From: Planctomycetota bacterium
GTDB lineage: Bacteria; Planctomycetota; MHYJ01; JACQXL01
Assembly: GCA_016235865.1 (NCBI GenBank)
Contig: JACRIK010000003.1
Location: forward strand, 532,331-596,330
Direction: 5' to 3'
DNA: 64,000 bases
Position 1 is the first letter of the stretch. Each line of letters opens with the position of its first letter. The position numbers and the translations under genes are program-made. Positions 25,959 through 34,338 of this stretch are shown here, in pieces. The notes beneath the pieces were generated by a model. It did no database searches. It was not told the origin of the DNA and saw only the letters and a program-made list of their open reading frames with translations.

Positions 25959-27272
25959 TTACGCCCGGATAATGCGGTTGGCCAATCCGGTGACGTTCTT
26001 GGTGGCGTTGCGCGTGTCGATGACCAGCCGGCTGTGCTGGACCAGCCATTGGTAGTCATAGGCCGTATGGTCGGTGGAAATCACCACCGCATCCTGCTTC
26101 TTGAGCATCTCGGCCGTCAGCGGGGTGGATTTCATGGCCGGGAATTTATAGTGCCTCAGGCGCGGCAGTTTCGGGATGAACGGGTCGTTATAAATCACCC
26201 GGGCGCCCTGTTCCCGGAACAGCTCGGTCAGCTTCAGGGACGGCGATTCCCTCAAATCGTCCACGTCCTTTTTGTAGGCCATGCCCAGGATAAGGATGCG
26301 CGAATCCTTGAGCGACCGGGAGCGCTTGTTCAGCGCCTCCATGGTCCGGGCCACCACGTAATAGGGCATGGAGATATTTATCTCGCCGGCCAGCTCGATG
26401 AACCGGGTGGTCATCTCGTATTGGCGCGCCTTCCAGGACAGGTAAAACGGGTCGATCGGGATGCAGTGTCCGCCCAGGCCCGGGCCGGGATAAAAACTCT
26501 GGAATCCGAAGGGCTTGGTGGCCGCCGCCGAAATCACTTCCCAGATGTTGATGTCCATCTTGTCGAAGAGCATCTTGAGCTCGTTGACCAGGGCGATATT
26601 GACGCAGCGGTAGATGTTCTCCATCAGCTTGGTGGACTCGGCTACCCGGGCCGATGACACCCGGACCACCTTGGCCACGGCCTGCGCATAGAGCAGCACC
26701 GCGATATCCGTCGCCGTCTTGTCCACGCCGCCCACGACTTTCGGTATCTTCTCGGTCGAATATTTGGGATTGCCCGGGTCTTCGCGCTCGGGCGAGAAGG
26801 CCAGGTAGAAATCCTTCCCGCACTTCAGGCCGGTCTTTTCCAGGATGGGCCGGACCACCTCGTCGGTCGTGCCCGGGTAGGTCGTGCTTTCTAGGACGAT
26901 GAGCTGTCCCTTGCGCAGGTTGGCGGCAATGCTTTGGGCGGTATTCTCGATGTAGGACATATCCGGGTCGCGCATTACGGTCAGCGGCGTGGGCACGCAG
27001 ATGATGATGGCGTCCATGGCCTTAAGCTCCTTGAAATTATCCGTGGCGTGGAACCTGTATTTCTGTTTCATCTCCCGGATCAGGGTGGACGGGATATGCT
27101 TGATGTATGATTTGCCCTGGGCCAGGGATTTTATCTTGAACGGGTCGATATCGAATCCGGTCACCGGGAACCCCTTTTGGGAAAATACCTTGGCCAGGGG
27201 CAGTCCGACATAGCCCATGCCGATGATGCCGACCTTGGCCCGGTGCGCCTTGATGAGCTCGATTATCTTCAT
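25959..27272 (-). CDS. UDP-N-acetyl-hexosamine/nucleotide-sugar 6-dehydrogenase (WbpA-like)
   Basis: 437 residues. NAD-binding GIIGMGYVGLPLA (about 15-27), central FSPEREDPGN, and the catalytic cysteine in PGLGGHCIPIDPFYLSW (C270). The C-terminal domain carries ILGMAYKKDVDDLRESP. It oxidises the C6 hydroxyl of a UDP-sugar to the uronic acid for surface polysaccharide. FSPERxDPGN is more typical of the UDP-GlcNAc/ManNAc group than of UDP-glucose dehydrogenase. Just beyond its stop is a CCACAAAGGTCACAAAG repeat fragment. Confidence 0.92.
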   Translation of the reverse strand: MKIIELIKAHRAKVGIIGMGYVGLPLAKVFSQKGFPVTGFDIDPFKIKSLAQGKSYIKHIPSTLIREMKQKYRFHATDNFKELKAMDAIIICVPTPLTVMRDPDMSYIENTAQSIAANLRKGQLIVLESTTYPGTTDEVVRPILEKTGLKCGKDFYLAFSPEREDPGNPKYSTEKIPKVVGGVDKTATDIAVLLYAQAVAKVVRVSSARVAESTKLMENIYRCVNIALVNELKMLFDKMDINIWEVISAAATKPFGFQSFYPGPGLGGHCIPIDPFYLSWKARQYEMTTRFIELAGEINISMPYYVVARTMEALNKRSRSLKDSRILILGMAYKKDVDDLRESPSLKLTELFREQGARVIYNDPFIPKLPRLRHYKFPAMKSTPLTAEMLKKQDAVVISTDHTAYDYQWLVQHSRLVIDTRNATKNVTGLANRIIRA

Positions 27273-27362
27273 AATTATACTCGCTCGTCCTTAAGGTTTC
27301 TGCTATTGCGATTAGGATAGTTAATTCAGCGGATAAGTCAACAATTCAATAACACCTTTTTC

Positions 27363-27391
27363 TTGCATTGCCCGGCAATATTTGATATTTA
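27363..27391 (+). promoter_or_regulatory. Probable sigma70-type promoter of rpmH
   Basis: TTGCAT (27363-27368), 17-bp spacer, TATTTA (27386-27391). It lies about 28 bp upstream of the two-hairpin leader. Confidence 0.5.
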
Positions 27392-27418
27392 GTGGCACTG
27401 AACAGGATACTTTAGTGG

Positions 27419-27505
27419 TCCCGCAATTCGCTTCGCGGTCTCTGCGGAGTTCTGCGGGATAAGAGGCTGTAACATCCTGACGGATTAACAGCCTCTAAAA
27501 AGGGG
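27419..27505 (+). promoter_or_regulatory. Two-hairpin leader before rpmH
   Basis: Hairpin A: TCCCGCA (27419-27425) pairs with TGCGGGA (27453-27459) and encloses CGCTTCGCG. Hairpin B: AGAGGCTGT (27462-27470) pairs with ACAGCCTCT (27488-27496), a perfect 9-bp stem. AAAAAGGGG follows at once, then the ATG at 27515. The order A, short GATA link, B, ribosome site recurs before at least five other genes here. Confidence 0.6.
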
Positions 27506-27514
27506 TTTTAGATT

Positions 27515-27679
27515 ATGCAAAGCACATATCGGCCATCCAAGACCAAGCGGCGCCGCAAGGGCGGGTTCCGGGCCCGGATGAAGACCAAGGGCGGGCGCAA
27601 GGTGTTATCGCGCCGTCGGGCCCGGGGCTGCTGGAAACTCACCGTCAGCGACGAGCCGACCATCAAGAACCGGAAATAA
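27515..27679 (+). CDS. rpmH: Ribosomal protein bL34
   Basis: 54 residues: a highly basic protein starting [18 protein letters not shown], with [20 protein letters not shown] typical of L34. A 10-residue tail ([10 protein letters not shown]) extends the family's normal 44-46 residues. It is a component of the large ribosomal subunit. Unusually, rnpA does not follow; repeat DNA and the convergent coaD gene do. Confidence 0.93.
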   Translation: MQSTYRPSKTKRRRKGGFRARMKTKGGRKVLSRRRARGCWKLTVSDEPTIKNRK

Positions 27680-27691
27680 TTAATTAAACAA

Positions 27692-27806
27692 CAGGATTTA
27701 ACGGAACTAAGCACAGCGTGAATCCGAGCACCCCAAAAGCTTTCGGGGCGCGCAGGTTATTTATCAGATTAGAATTATCCGTTTAATCAGCTTAATCCCG
27801 TTGTCG
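27692..27806. repeat. Composite dispersed repeats downstream of rpmH
   Basis: Outer words AACAGGATTTAACGG and TTTAATCAGCTTAATCCCG resemble 2649-2706. In between, ACTAAGCACAGCGTGAATCCG and AGCACCCC...GGGGCGCGCAGGT form a hairpin (CCCC AAAAGCTTTC GGGG). This inner part matches the leaders at 51418-51472 and, inverted, 59966-60015. It may also serve as rpmH terminator. Confidence 0.55.
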
Positions 27807-27833
27807 CCTTTGAAGTTCCGTACGATAAAATGC

Positions 27834-28325
27834 CTATCTTCGATGTAGTTTCTTCTTGAGCGCGTCCTGGATTTCGGACGGCACGAACAGCTTCATATCC
27901 GCGCCCAGCGATACCGCCTCCTTGAGCAGGTGCGATGAGATGTAGGAATACTTCTCGCAGGTCATCACGAAAACCGTTTCGATATCCGGGGCAATCGCCC
28001 GGTTGGTCAGGGCCATCTGGAACTCGTATTCGAAGTCGGAAATCGTCCTGATGCCGCGCAGGATGATATTGGTCTTCTGCTTCCGGACGTAATCAATTAG
28101 CAGTCCTTTGAATGAATCCACCCGGACATTGGGATATTTGCGGATGACCTTCTTGATGTGGCTAACCCGTTCCTGGCGCGAGAAGATGGGATTCTTGGCC
28201 GGGTTATCGGCCACGGCCACGATTAGTTCGTTGAACACCTTGGACCCGCGCTCGATTACGTCGATATGACCCCTGGTCAGCGGGTCAAAGGTGCCGGCAT
28301 AAATCGCCTTGACGGTTTTGCTCAT
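27834..28325 (-). CDS. coaD: Phosphopantetheine adenylyltransferase
   Basis: 163 residues. Coenzyme A biosynthesis: joins ATP and 4-phosphopantetheine to dephospho-CoA. Nucleotidyltransferase motif AGTFDPLTRGHIDVIER (about 10-26), substrate loop NIILRGIRTISDFEYE and YSYISSHLLKE. The start ATG has no Shine-Dalgarno sequence and sits 7 bp after a strong -10 box, so translation is probably leaderless. Confidence 0.95.
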   Translation of the reverse strand: MSKTVKAIYAGTFDPLTRGHIDVIERGSKVFNELIVAVADNPAKNPIFSRQERVSHIKKVIRKYPNVRVDSFKGLLIDYVRKQKTNIILRGIRTISDFEYEFQMALTNRAIAPDIETVFVMTCEKYSYISSHLLKEAVSLGADMKLFVPSEIQDALKKKLHRR

Positions 28326-28332
28326 AAGCCGT

Positions 28333-28361
28333 TCTATAATTTACCGGGGCAACCTTGTCAA
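28333..28361 (-). promoter_or_regulatory. Sigma70-type promoter of coaD (probably leaderless)
   Basis: Minus strand: TTGACA, 17-bp spacer, TATAGA. The -10 box ends 7 bp before the coaD ATG, putting the transcription start at or next to the start codon. Confidence 0.75.
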
Positions 28362-28423
28362 GGAATTTCGCCACAAAGGCGTCACCAGTACGGAGCAAAG
28401 AGCAGATAGCATTTTTACTCCAC

Positions 28424-28460
28424 GTTCCACCCTCTCCCCTCCGAGGGAGAGGGAAAGGTG
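28424..28460. repeat. Palindromic CCCTCTCCC-type repeat
   Basis: CCCTCTCCC-CTCCGA-GGGAGAGGG hairpin followed by AAAGGTGGGGTGGGGG. No coding potential. Confidence 0.5.
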
Positions 28461-28491
28461 GGGTGGGGGTTAATCTGTGCCCCTTTGAGCT

Positions 28492-28583
28492 CCTGTGCGT
28501 AGCACTGGTGAGCGCCATAAGGGCGCCATGGCTCTTCGGCGCCATCGGGAATATTAGCCGGTGGCTAAAGCGCTTCGGGTACA
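28492..28583 (+). repeat. Direct repeat left of array 2
   Basis: Carries GCACTGGTGAGCGCCATAAG, GGGCGCCATGG, ATTAGCCGGTGGCTAAAGCG and TCGGGTACAT. About 80% of these words recur in the same orientation at 29274-29352, so the pair brackets array 2 and the leader-like hairpin. Confidence 0.65.
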
Positions 28584-28615
28584 TCTGTGGTTTCTCATAT
28601 TCCTACCATCACTTT

Positions 28616-28677
28616 CCTTAGAGCCAGCTAAACTTATGGTTATTACTGGCGCTTAGACCCCGTATAATTGCGGGGCC
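28616..28677 (-). promoter_or_regulatory. Orphan two-hairpin leader copy
   Basis: Plus-strand TTAGAGCCAGCTAAACTTAT, then TTACTGGCGCTTAGA and CCCCGTATAATTGCGGGG. It is nearly identical to the leader of the TPR gene at 59112-59170, but it is followed on the minus strand only by repeat DNA and, about 290 bp further, by coaD with its own promoter. It is probably a relic or a moved copy. A weak open frame (28584-28285) starts behind it but shows no conserved content. Confidence 0.5.
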
Positions 28678-28823
28678 CTCTTCTCTCCTACCTATATGGG
28701 CTAACCGTAAATTTAGGGGTGTTTTTAAGGGGTGGAAAAAGGGGTGATTTTTGATAAACTCTTATCCTGTATGGGAATAAAAAATTAGATATTTTTTAGA
28801 TAACCGTAAACTTTAGGATTAGA

Positions 28824-29227
28824 CGGTGGGGGGTGGGGTATGGTAGTGGAAGGTTTAATCCAGAGCAGTGTCGCTTCTTATGGTTAATAGCGCCTCTGCA
28901 GTGATTAGATAGTCACCATGCAAATATTAGATGGCAACTCCGTAAATATTGGATGGCAACCATCTAATGATTTGATGGCCACCCCGTAAATATTTGATGG
29001 TGACGATGCAGAGGTTTGATGGTAACGACGTAAAAATTAGATGGTAGGGATATAAACGTTAGATGGTGATAATGTAGAAATTTGATGGTAACCCCGTAAA
29101 GATTGGATGGTGATGCTGTAGATGTTTGATGGTAACGATGTAAAAATTAGGTGGTAACGATATAAATGTTGGATGGTGACGATGTAAGGATTGGATAGTA
29201 ACGATGTAAAGAATGGAATATATGCAC
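28824..29227. repeat. 22-bp tandem array 2 (about 15 units) with G-rich left flank
   Basis: The landmark GTAA (or GCAA, GTAG, ATAA) falls at 28898, 28920, 28942, 28964, 28986, 29008, 29030, 29052, 29074, 29096, 29118, 29140, 29162, 29184 and 29206: fifteen steps of exactly 22 bp. GATGG is nearly invariant; a typical core is TTGGATGGTAACGATGTAA. The left flank GGTGGGGGGTGGGGTATGG (28826-28844) resembles the inverted right flank of array 1. No terminal inverted repeat was found on the right. The array lies in a 1.1-kb gene-free stretch between lptD and coaD. Confidence 0.9.
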
Positions 29228-29273
29228 TCTGGGGCCAAGAACAAAAAAGCTGGGAAGAAGGGCTATTTCGGTC

Positions 29274-29352
29274 CCTGTGCCGCAGGCACTGGTGAGTGCC
29301 ATAAGGGCGCCATCGGTAGCATTTAGCCGGTGGCTGAAGCGCACCGGGTACA
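29274..29352 (+). repeat. Direct repeat right of array 2
   Basis: GCACTGGTGAGTGCCATAAG, GGGCGCCAT, ATTTAGCCGGTGGCTGAAGC and CCGGGTACAT, in the same order and orientation as 28492-28583. Just beyond it lies GGGGGAAAGGTAGCGTATT plus CCCGCTAAGGCGGGATGGG (about 29405-29455), also found inside arsM. Confidence 0.65.
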
Positions 29353-29468
29353 TTTATCATTCATAATTACTTCGCACCCCGTGCCGGGTGGTTAAGGAAC
29401 TCGTGGGGGAAAGGTAGCGTATTTACTTCACACCCTCCCGCTAAGGCGGGATGGGAGATGAGGGATAT

Positions 29469-31832
29469 TTATTTTACCCCTTTAGGCGAGAGGATGATAT
29501 TGAAGCTCTGTTCGTCCTTGCCCTTGTCGATGGCTAAGGAGAATTCCAGGTAGAATTCGTGCATGTCTCGTTTCAGTCCGTAGCGCCGGTTGAGGAAGTC
29601 GCCGGCCCGGAAGTCATACTGGTCCGACAAGGACAGTTCCCACTTTTCCAGGGGCGAACAGGTCAGGTTAAGCCCATAAGTATCGGTCCGGTCCAGGATA
29701 TAGTTACCGAAGACCGAGACGGTCCAGGTCGAGTAGGGTACGAAGGTGGTGTTGAAATACCAGACCTCGCCCTGATGGGTGTTGGTGTTGTATTGCCAGA
29801 CGGTCCGGAACGAGAACGGGGCGGCCGGGGTGAGCAGGACGTCCAGATTCAGGTCCGAGATTTTCCGCTCCGGGACGTCAAGGTTTTCCACCGGCGGGAT
29901 GGTCAGCGAGCTCATCGGGTAGAGGTAGTTGGAGGCCAGGCCGGTAATCGGCTTGGAGTAGCGCTCGATGGACAGACCGACATTCAGGAATTCATTGTAA
30001 ACCCCGTTTTTCTCGGACTTGAAGCGGTTGCGGATTTCAAAGAACCATTCGCCCAGCTCGTCATAGTGGTCGGCGTTGTCGAAGTAATACAGGTCCGAGG
30101 ACGGGACATTGACCGCGCTGTGGTTGGCATAGCGGATGTCGAGCGAAACGGTATGGACCGGCTTGGAGATGCCCAGCGGTTTTTCCTTGAGGTCAAAGGC
30201 GCGGGAGAACTGGGTGAAGACCCGGGCGCCTTCCGAGGCGATGAACCGGCTGGTGTAGTCGGCGTCCTGCGGGTTTTGGCTGTAGCCGGTGGCGCGGCCG
30301 GACACAAAGGGCGTGAATTTGATGAAGCCGACGTCCATCGGCGCGGACAGTTCGTTGAAGCTGTCAATCCGGTTGGCCTGGTAGCCGTTCCGCTCAGGCA
30401 GGTTATCCTGGGTCCGGCTGAGCGTGGAGAATTCCAGGGTTCCGGAATAATAGATTGACGGCAGTGAGCCGGAGAACCAGACCGGCTCGTTCATCAGGTA
30501 TGCCTTGACCGAGGGCTGGTATTCGGTCTTGTCCTGGAAGGTGGTCATGGTCGGCTGGCCGACCAAAGTCAGGGCCTTGTTGTAGCGCAGGTAGCGCAGG
30601 TAAGCGTAGGATTCGGGCGGCTTTTCTTCCTTGGATTCCTTGTTGAAGTATTCCGGCAGGAAGTAGCGGTCCGAGAGGTAATAGAGTTCCACGTCGCCGC
30701 GCAGGTTGGGCGAGAAATCCTGCCGGTGGAATGCCTGGAACCGGCCGCGTTCCTCGTAGGTGACGGTGGCCATTTCCGCCGGCGTCTTGTAGAGCAGGGT
30801 GCTGTATTTCAGGCTCGGGTCCGGGCCTTTGTCGTTGATGTAATAGCTCTTGACGAAACCCTGGTAATTGTCCCAGCCGTATTCCAGTTTCGGCTCCGAG
30901 GCCAGGCCGCGCTTTTCGTAAACGTGCTCTTCCAGGGTCAGGTCGCCCCATAACTTGGTTTTGTAATAGCCGTCTCGGTCCTTGGCGATTTCACCTTTTT
31001 CATCGCGGACGTATCGGGTCAGGTTCATGCCCAGTTTCACGTCGGTGCTTTTGCCCAGGCTCTTGGACTTGGAATAGCGGGCGGTCCTGAAAATCGAGTC
31101 CTCGCCCAGGGTTTTCTTGTAATAGGGGATATAAAAAACCGGGATGCCGACGATATGAGGCACCAGGTGGTTGATAGTGATCTGTTTGCCGGATTCGTCC
31201 TTGATGAAGGTGACCTGGTGGGCCCAGAAATAATAATGGGGCTGGCCGTGCGGGCAGGAGGTGACCGAGGCGTTGCGGGCGACGATGGTGCTTTTGTTGA
31301 TCTGATAGGCGATGTTGGCCCGGATGACCGCGGAGAGTTCCTGGCCGTCATGGCCTTTGGCCGTGGTCCGGATTTCCAGGTTGATGAGGATGCCGGTATC
31401 GTTGTTGAAGTTGTAATAAAAGCGGTCCGCGGACATCAGGTCGTTTTCGCTGATGACCTTGACGTTGCCTTCGGCGTAGACCTCGTCGAAGATGATATCC
31501 TTGTTGTGAGTGGCGCCATCGAACTTGGTTCTATTACGGGAAATCAGGGTGTCGGCCTTGAGTATCTTGCCGGCCTGGTAGAGTTCGACCTTGTTGGTGA
31601 AGACGGTAATCTGGACGCCGTCTTGCTTGCGGATTTCCATCTGGCCGTAGCGGACATAGGCCGCGGGTTCCGGCTTCTGGGATGCCGGTTCTTCGGCCTT
31701 GGGCGCCGGCGCCGGCGGTGGCTTGGGCGGAGGAGTCGCCGTGCCGTTCTTTTCCTGGGCCAGGGCCGTAAAGGGTGCGGTGAGGAACAATCCCAGGCAG
31801 AATATCAATAATAAGTTCACAACCGGTTTCAT
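29469..31832 (-). CDS. lptD: LPS-assembly outer-membrane protein LptD-like
   Basis: 787 residues. Signal peptide (about 1-25) and a Pro/Ala/Glu-rich linker are followed by an OstA/LptA-like beta-jellyroll (about 70-200: VELYQAGKILKADTLIS, VYAEGNVKVIS, ADRFYYNF). A long beta-barrel domain ends in YLEFSLAIDKGKDEQSFNIILSPKG. The IPVFYIPYYKKTLG strand is typical of LptD. In Gram-negative bacteria it inserts LPS in the outer leaflet, so the gene implies an outer membrane with LPS or a similar glycolipid. The disulfide-forming cysteines of E. coli LptD are not evident. Confidence 0.9.
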   Translation of the reverse strand: MKPVVNLLLIFCLGLFLTAPFTALAQEKNGTATPPPKPPPAPAPKAEEPASQKPEPAAYVRYGQMEIRKQDGVQITVFTNKVELYQAGKILKADTLISRNRTKFDGATHNKDIIFDEVYAEGNVKVISENDLMSADRFYYNFNNDTGILINLEIRTTAKGHDGQELSAVIRANIAYQINKSTIVARNASVTSCPHGQPHYYFWAHQVTFIKDESGKQITINHLVPHIVGIPVFYIPYYKKTLGEDSIFRTARYSKSKSLGKSTDVKLGMNLTRYVRDEKGEIAKDRDGYYKTKLWGDLTLEEHVYEKRGLASEPKLEYGWDNYQGFVKSYYINDKGPDPSLKYSTLLYKTPAEMATVTYEERGRFQAFHRQDFSPNLRGDVELYYLSDRYFLPEYFNKESKEEKPPESYAYLRYLRYNKALTLVGQPTMTTFQDKTEYQPSVKAYLMNEPVWFSGSLPSIYYSGTLEFSTLSRTQDNLPERNGYQANRIDSFNELSAPMDVGFIKFTPFVSGRATGYSQNPQDADYTSRFIASEGARVFTQFSRAFDLKEKPLGISKPVHTVSLDIRYANHSAVNVPSSDLYYFDNADHYDELGEWFFEIRNRFKSEKNGVYNEFLNVGLSIERYSKPITGLASNYLYPMSSLTIPPVENLDVPERKISDLNLDVLLTPAAPFSFRTVWQYNTNTHQGEVWYFNTTFVPYSTWTVSVFGNYILDRTDTYGLNLTCSPLEKWELSLSDQYDFRAGDFLNRRYGLKRDMHEFYLEFSLAIDKGKDEQSFNIILSPKGVK

Positions 31833-31887
31833 AGCAACTATCTTGATAATTTATAATCCGGCAAAGTCAAACAAAACCGCCCAAAAC

Positions 31888-31916
31888 TTGACCCGGCACA
31901 TACTTTGTATTATAAA
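31888..31916 (+). promoter_or_regulatory. Sigma70-type promoter of tRNA-Arg
   Basis: TTGACC (31888-31893), 17-bp spacer, TATAAA (31911-31916), about 56 bp upstream of the tRNA 5-prime end. Confidence 0.7.
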
Positions 31917-31971
31917 TGCGCTTTAAGGAAATAAAGTCCCCGCCACAAGGTGAGCGCGGGGTTGACCATAT

Positions 31972-32044
31972 GCTCCCGTAGTTCAACTGGATAGAGCACT
32001 GGCCTCCGAAGCCAGGAGTACAGGTTCGAATCCTGTCGGGAGTA
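31972..32044 (+). tRNA. tRNA-Arg (anticodon CCG)
   Basis: The cloverleaf folds by eye. Acceptor GCTCCCG/CGGGAGT has a G-U first pair. The D-arm is GTTC...GAGC. The anticodon stem CTGGC/GCCAG has loop CTCCGAA, giving anticodon CCG for CGG. The T-arm is ACAGG-TTCGAAT-CCTGT. The CCA end is not encoded and must be added. Confidence 0.95.
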
Positions 32045-32077
32045 ATACCCAGCTTTATGGCGTTTGGAGTTTGTTAT

Positions 32078-32093
32078 GGCGGGATAACCCGCC
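32078..32093 (+). terminator. Hairpin after tRNA-Arg
   Basis: GGCGGG-ATAA-CCCGCC stem, 34 bp after the tRNA. No T-run follows, so termination is likely but not certain. The remaining DNA to 32305 has weak CTGACCGG words and no gene. Confidence 0.5.
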
Positions 32094-32305
32094 GTAAACC
32101 GCTCGGTTAGGTTTTACCTGACCGGTGAGGTTAACGGTCATAATTTATCCTGACCGGAGGCGGTAGCTCTGAATGATTCGGGATAAAAGGCGCCCGGGGA
32201 ATGAATCGCCTAATAAAATCAATATTTTCTTGATTTATGGGCGGATATATGTTAAGTTATATAATACATAATCCGGAATAACCCGATGCCAAGGAGGGTA
32301 TTTTT

Positions 32306-32749
32306 ATGGCTAATATCGTTGAATGTCCGATTTGCGATACCAAGTATGATATCACCTCGCTCAAGAACGGGATGAAGCTGAAATGCACCCGGTGCCACAA
32401 GGTGGTCGGCACCATCAGCGGCGGCGCATTGTTGCCGATTTTGGAGACGATCAAGGCGCCGATTATGCCGAAAAAAGCCCCGGTCAAAGTCGTGGCCGAA
32501 GATGAAGAGGGCGAATACGAAGAGGTCATCGTCCGGAAAAGAATCCACAAAGGCGGGGAACCAGAGACTCCCAAGGCGCCGAGAGAAATACCGCCGGCTA
32601 TGCTGGTGCTGGCCGGAGTAACCGGGCTGGCCGCCATCGTGACGGTGGTTTATATCACCTTCATGCTCTACCAGCCGGAGAACATATTCAGGGCGCCGTC
32701 CCGGCACACGGCCAAAACCGCCGCGACCGACACCAACCCCGAGAAATAA
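32306..32749 (+). CDS. Zinc-ribbon single-pass membrane protein
   Basis: 147 residues behind AAGGAGGG. N-terminal zinc ribbon CPICDTKYDI...CTRCHKVVG (Cys at about 8, 11, 28 and 31), an acidic stretch (EDEEGEYEE), a transmembrane helix (about 97-120) and a short polar tail. It resembles the MJ0042-type CxxC zinc-ribbon proteins common in delta-proteobacteria and planctomycetes, whose role is unknown. Shares its cytoplasmic-ribbon plan with the protein at 9590-11437. Lies 11 bp before the acyl-CoA ligase. Confidence 0.75.
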   Translation: MANIVECPICDTKYDITSLKNGMKLKCTRCHKVVGTISGGALLPILETIKAPIMPKKAPVKVVAEDEEGEYEEVIVRKRIHKGGEPETPKAPREIPPAMLVLAGVTGLAAIVTVVYITFMLYQPENIFRAPSRHTAKTAATDTNPEK

Positions 32750-32760
32750 CGGACGGAAAG

Positions 32761-34338
32761 ATGGGAAATGCTTTGTGGTTAAATCTCGGAGAGATGCTCA
32801 GGGTAAATTCCGCAAAATACCCCGATAAAACCGCATTCCAGGATAAATCCACGTCCCGGAGCTTTGCCCGGCTAAACCAGCGGGTCAACCGGCTGGCCCA
32901 GCTTCTGCTCGGGCTGGGCCTGAAAAAGGGCGATAAGGTTTCCTGTCTCCTGGAAAACTGCCTGGAGATTGTGGAGTTGTATCTGGCCTGCGCCAAGACC
33001 GGCATCGTCATAAATCCGATAAATTTCCGCCTGAGCGTTTCGGATGTGGCTTACATCATCAACAACGCGGACAGCCGGGCCATTTTCTGCCACGGCGAAT
33101 TTACGCCGCTGGTCGAGTCAATCCGCGAGTCCCTGGCCCAGGTGAAACATTATTTTATCGTCCCCGGGCCGCCGGACGCCAACGCCACGCCGGTAAAGAC
33201 GGGGAAACACTGGGCCGATTACGAGGCGTCAATAAATGATAAGCCGGATGTCGAGCCGGACTGCCAAGTGAAGCCGGAGGACATCTGGGTGCTTTTATAC
33301 ACCTCGGGCACCACCGGTCGGCCCAAGGGCGTCCTGCGCTCGCACGAGTCATACATCGCTTTCTATCTCATTAATGCCGGCGATTTCGGATTCACCCCGG
33401 ACGATGTCTGCCTGAATGTCATGCCGCTCTGCCACGTTAACACCACCTTTTTTTCCTTTACCATCACCTACCTGGGTGGCAGCGTTTATGTCCATCCGGC
33501 CCGGCACTTTGACCCGGCGGATATCCTGCGGATTATCGAGAAGGAAAAGATAACCTTTATTTCGCTGATACCCACGCACTATCATCTGCTCCTGAACCTG
33601 CCCGAGGAGGTTCGCCGGAAATTCAATGTGGCCTCCATAAAGAAACTGCTCTGCTCGTCGGCGCCGGCCCGGGGCGATATCAAACAGCGGGTGATGGATT
33701 ATTTTAAAGGCGTGGAGTTGTACGAGGGCTACGGCTCGACCGAGTCCGGCATTGTCACAACCCTCAGGCCCGGAGAGCAGATGTCCCGGGTCGGCTCAAT
33801 CGGCCGCGAATCGTCGGGCACCGATTGCATCAAGTTGCTGGATAACCAGCGCCGGGAGGTGGCCGACGGCCAGGTGGGCGAATTGTATTCCCGCGGCCCG
33901 ATGCTCTTTAGTGGTTATTACAAGCTGCCGGAAAAGACCAAGACGTCATTCTGCGGCGAATGGTTTTCGGCCGGCGATATGGCGCGCAAAGATGCGGACG
34001 GTTATTATTACCTGGTGGACCGCAAGGATAACCTGATTATTTCGGGCGGCGAGCATATCTATCCCTCGGAAGTGGAGGAAGTCCTGATGCGCCATCCCCA
34101 GGTATTCGAGGCCGCGGTCATCGGAGCCCCGGATGACAAGTGGGGCGAGAAGGTGATTGCCGTGGTGGCGCTGAAGGATAACGGCTCGGCCTGCGAATCC
34201 GATATTATCGAGTTCTGCCGCGACAAGATGGCGGCCTATAAGAAACCCAAGACGGTGAAATTGATTCCGGCCAAGGACATGCCCCGGACAGCCAGCGGCA
34301 AGATTCTGCACCGGGAATTGAGAAGGCTATTTTCCTGA
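32761..34338 (+). CDS. AMP-dependent acyl-CoA synthetase/ligase
   Basis: 525 residues. P-loop LLYTSGTTGRPKGV (about 179-191), GYGSTESG (A5-type), the WFSAGDMARKDADGYYYLVDRKDNLIISGGEHIYPSEVEE region (described here by its GDMARKD and GGEHIYP blocks) and the catalytic lysine in PRTASGKILHREL. This ANL enzyme activates a carboxylate as acyl-AMP, then acyl-CoA. The sequence is closest in style to long-chain or carnitine-type (CaiC/FadD13) ligases; the substrate is not determinable. It ends by overlapping the convergent lipoprotein gene by 12 bp. Confidence 0.9.
   Translation: MGNALWLNLGEMLRVNSAKYPDKTAFQDKSTSRSFARLNQRVNRLAQLLLGLGLKKGDKVSCLLENCLEIVELYLACAKTGIVINPINFRLSVSDVAYIINNADSRAIFCHGEFTPLVESIRESLAQVKHYFIVPGPPDANATPVKTGKHWADYEASINDKPDVEPDCQVKPEDIWVLLYTSGTTGRPKGVLRSHESYIAFYLINAGDFGFTPDDVCLNVMPLCHVNTTFFSFTITYLGGSVYVHPARHFDPADILRIIEKEKITFISLIPTHYHLLLNLPEEVRRKFNVASIKKLLCSSAPARGDIKQRVMDYFKGVELYEGYGSTESGIVTTLRPGEQMSRVGSIGRESSGTDCIKLLDNQRREVADGQVGELYSRGPMLFSGYYKLPEKTKTSFCGEWFSAGDMARKDADGYYYLVDRKDNLIISGGEHIYPSEVEEVLMRHPQVFEAAVIGAPDDKWGEKVIAVVALKDNGSACESDIIEFCRDKMAAYKKPKTVKLIPAKDMPRTASGKILHRELRRLFS

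Noticed and set aside
28285..28584. 99-residue ORF behind the orphan leader
   Set aside because: It is made of dispersed repeats and overlaps the coaD promoter and start; no conserved residues.
28898..29227. CRISPR array
   Set aside because: Repeats are 22 bp head to tail with degenerate units; no constant repeat/variable spacer structure and no cas genes.
29037..29360. Repetitive minus-strand ORFs (SLPSNIYIVTI-type)
   Set aside because: Same effect from array 2; the frames overlap each other and lack start signals.
30403..30951. ORFs inside lptD and mfd on either strand
   Set aside because: High-GC antisense or frame-shifted shadows of clearly conserved genes.
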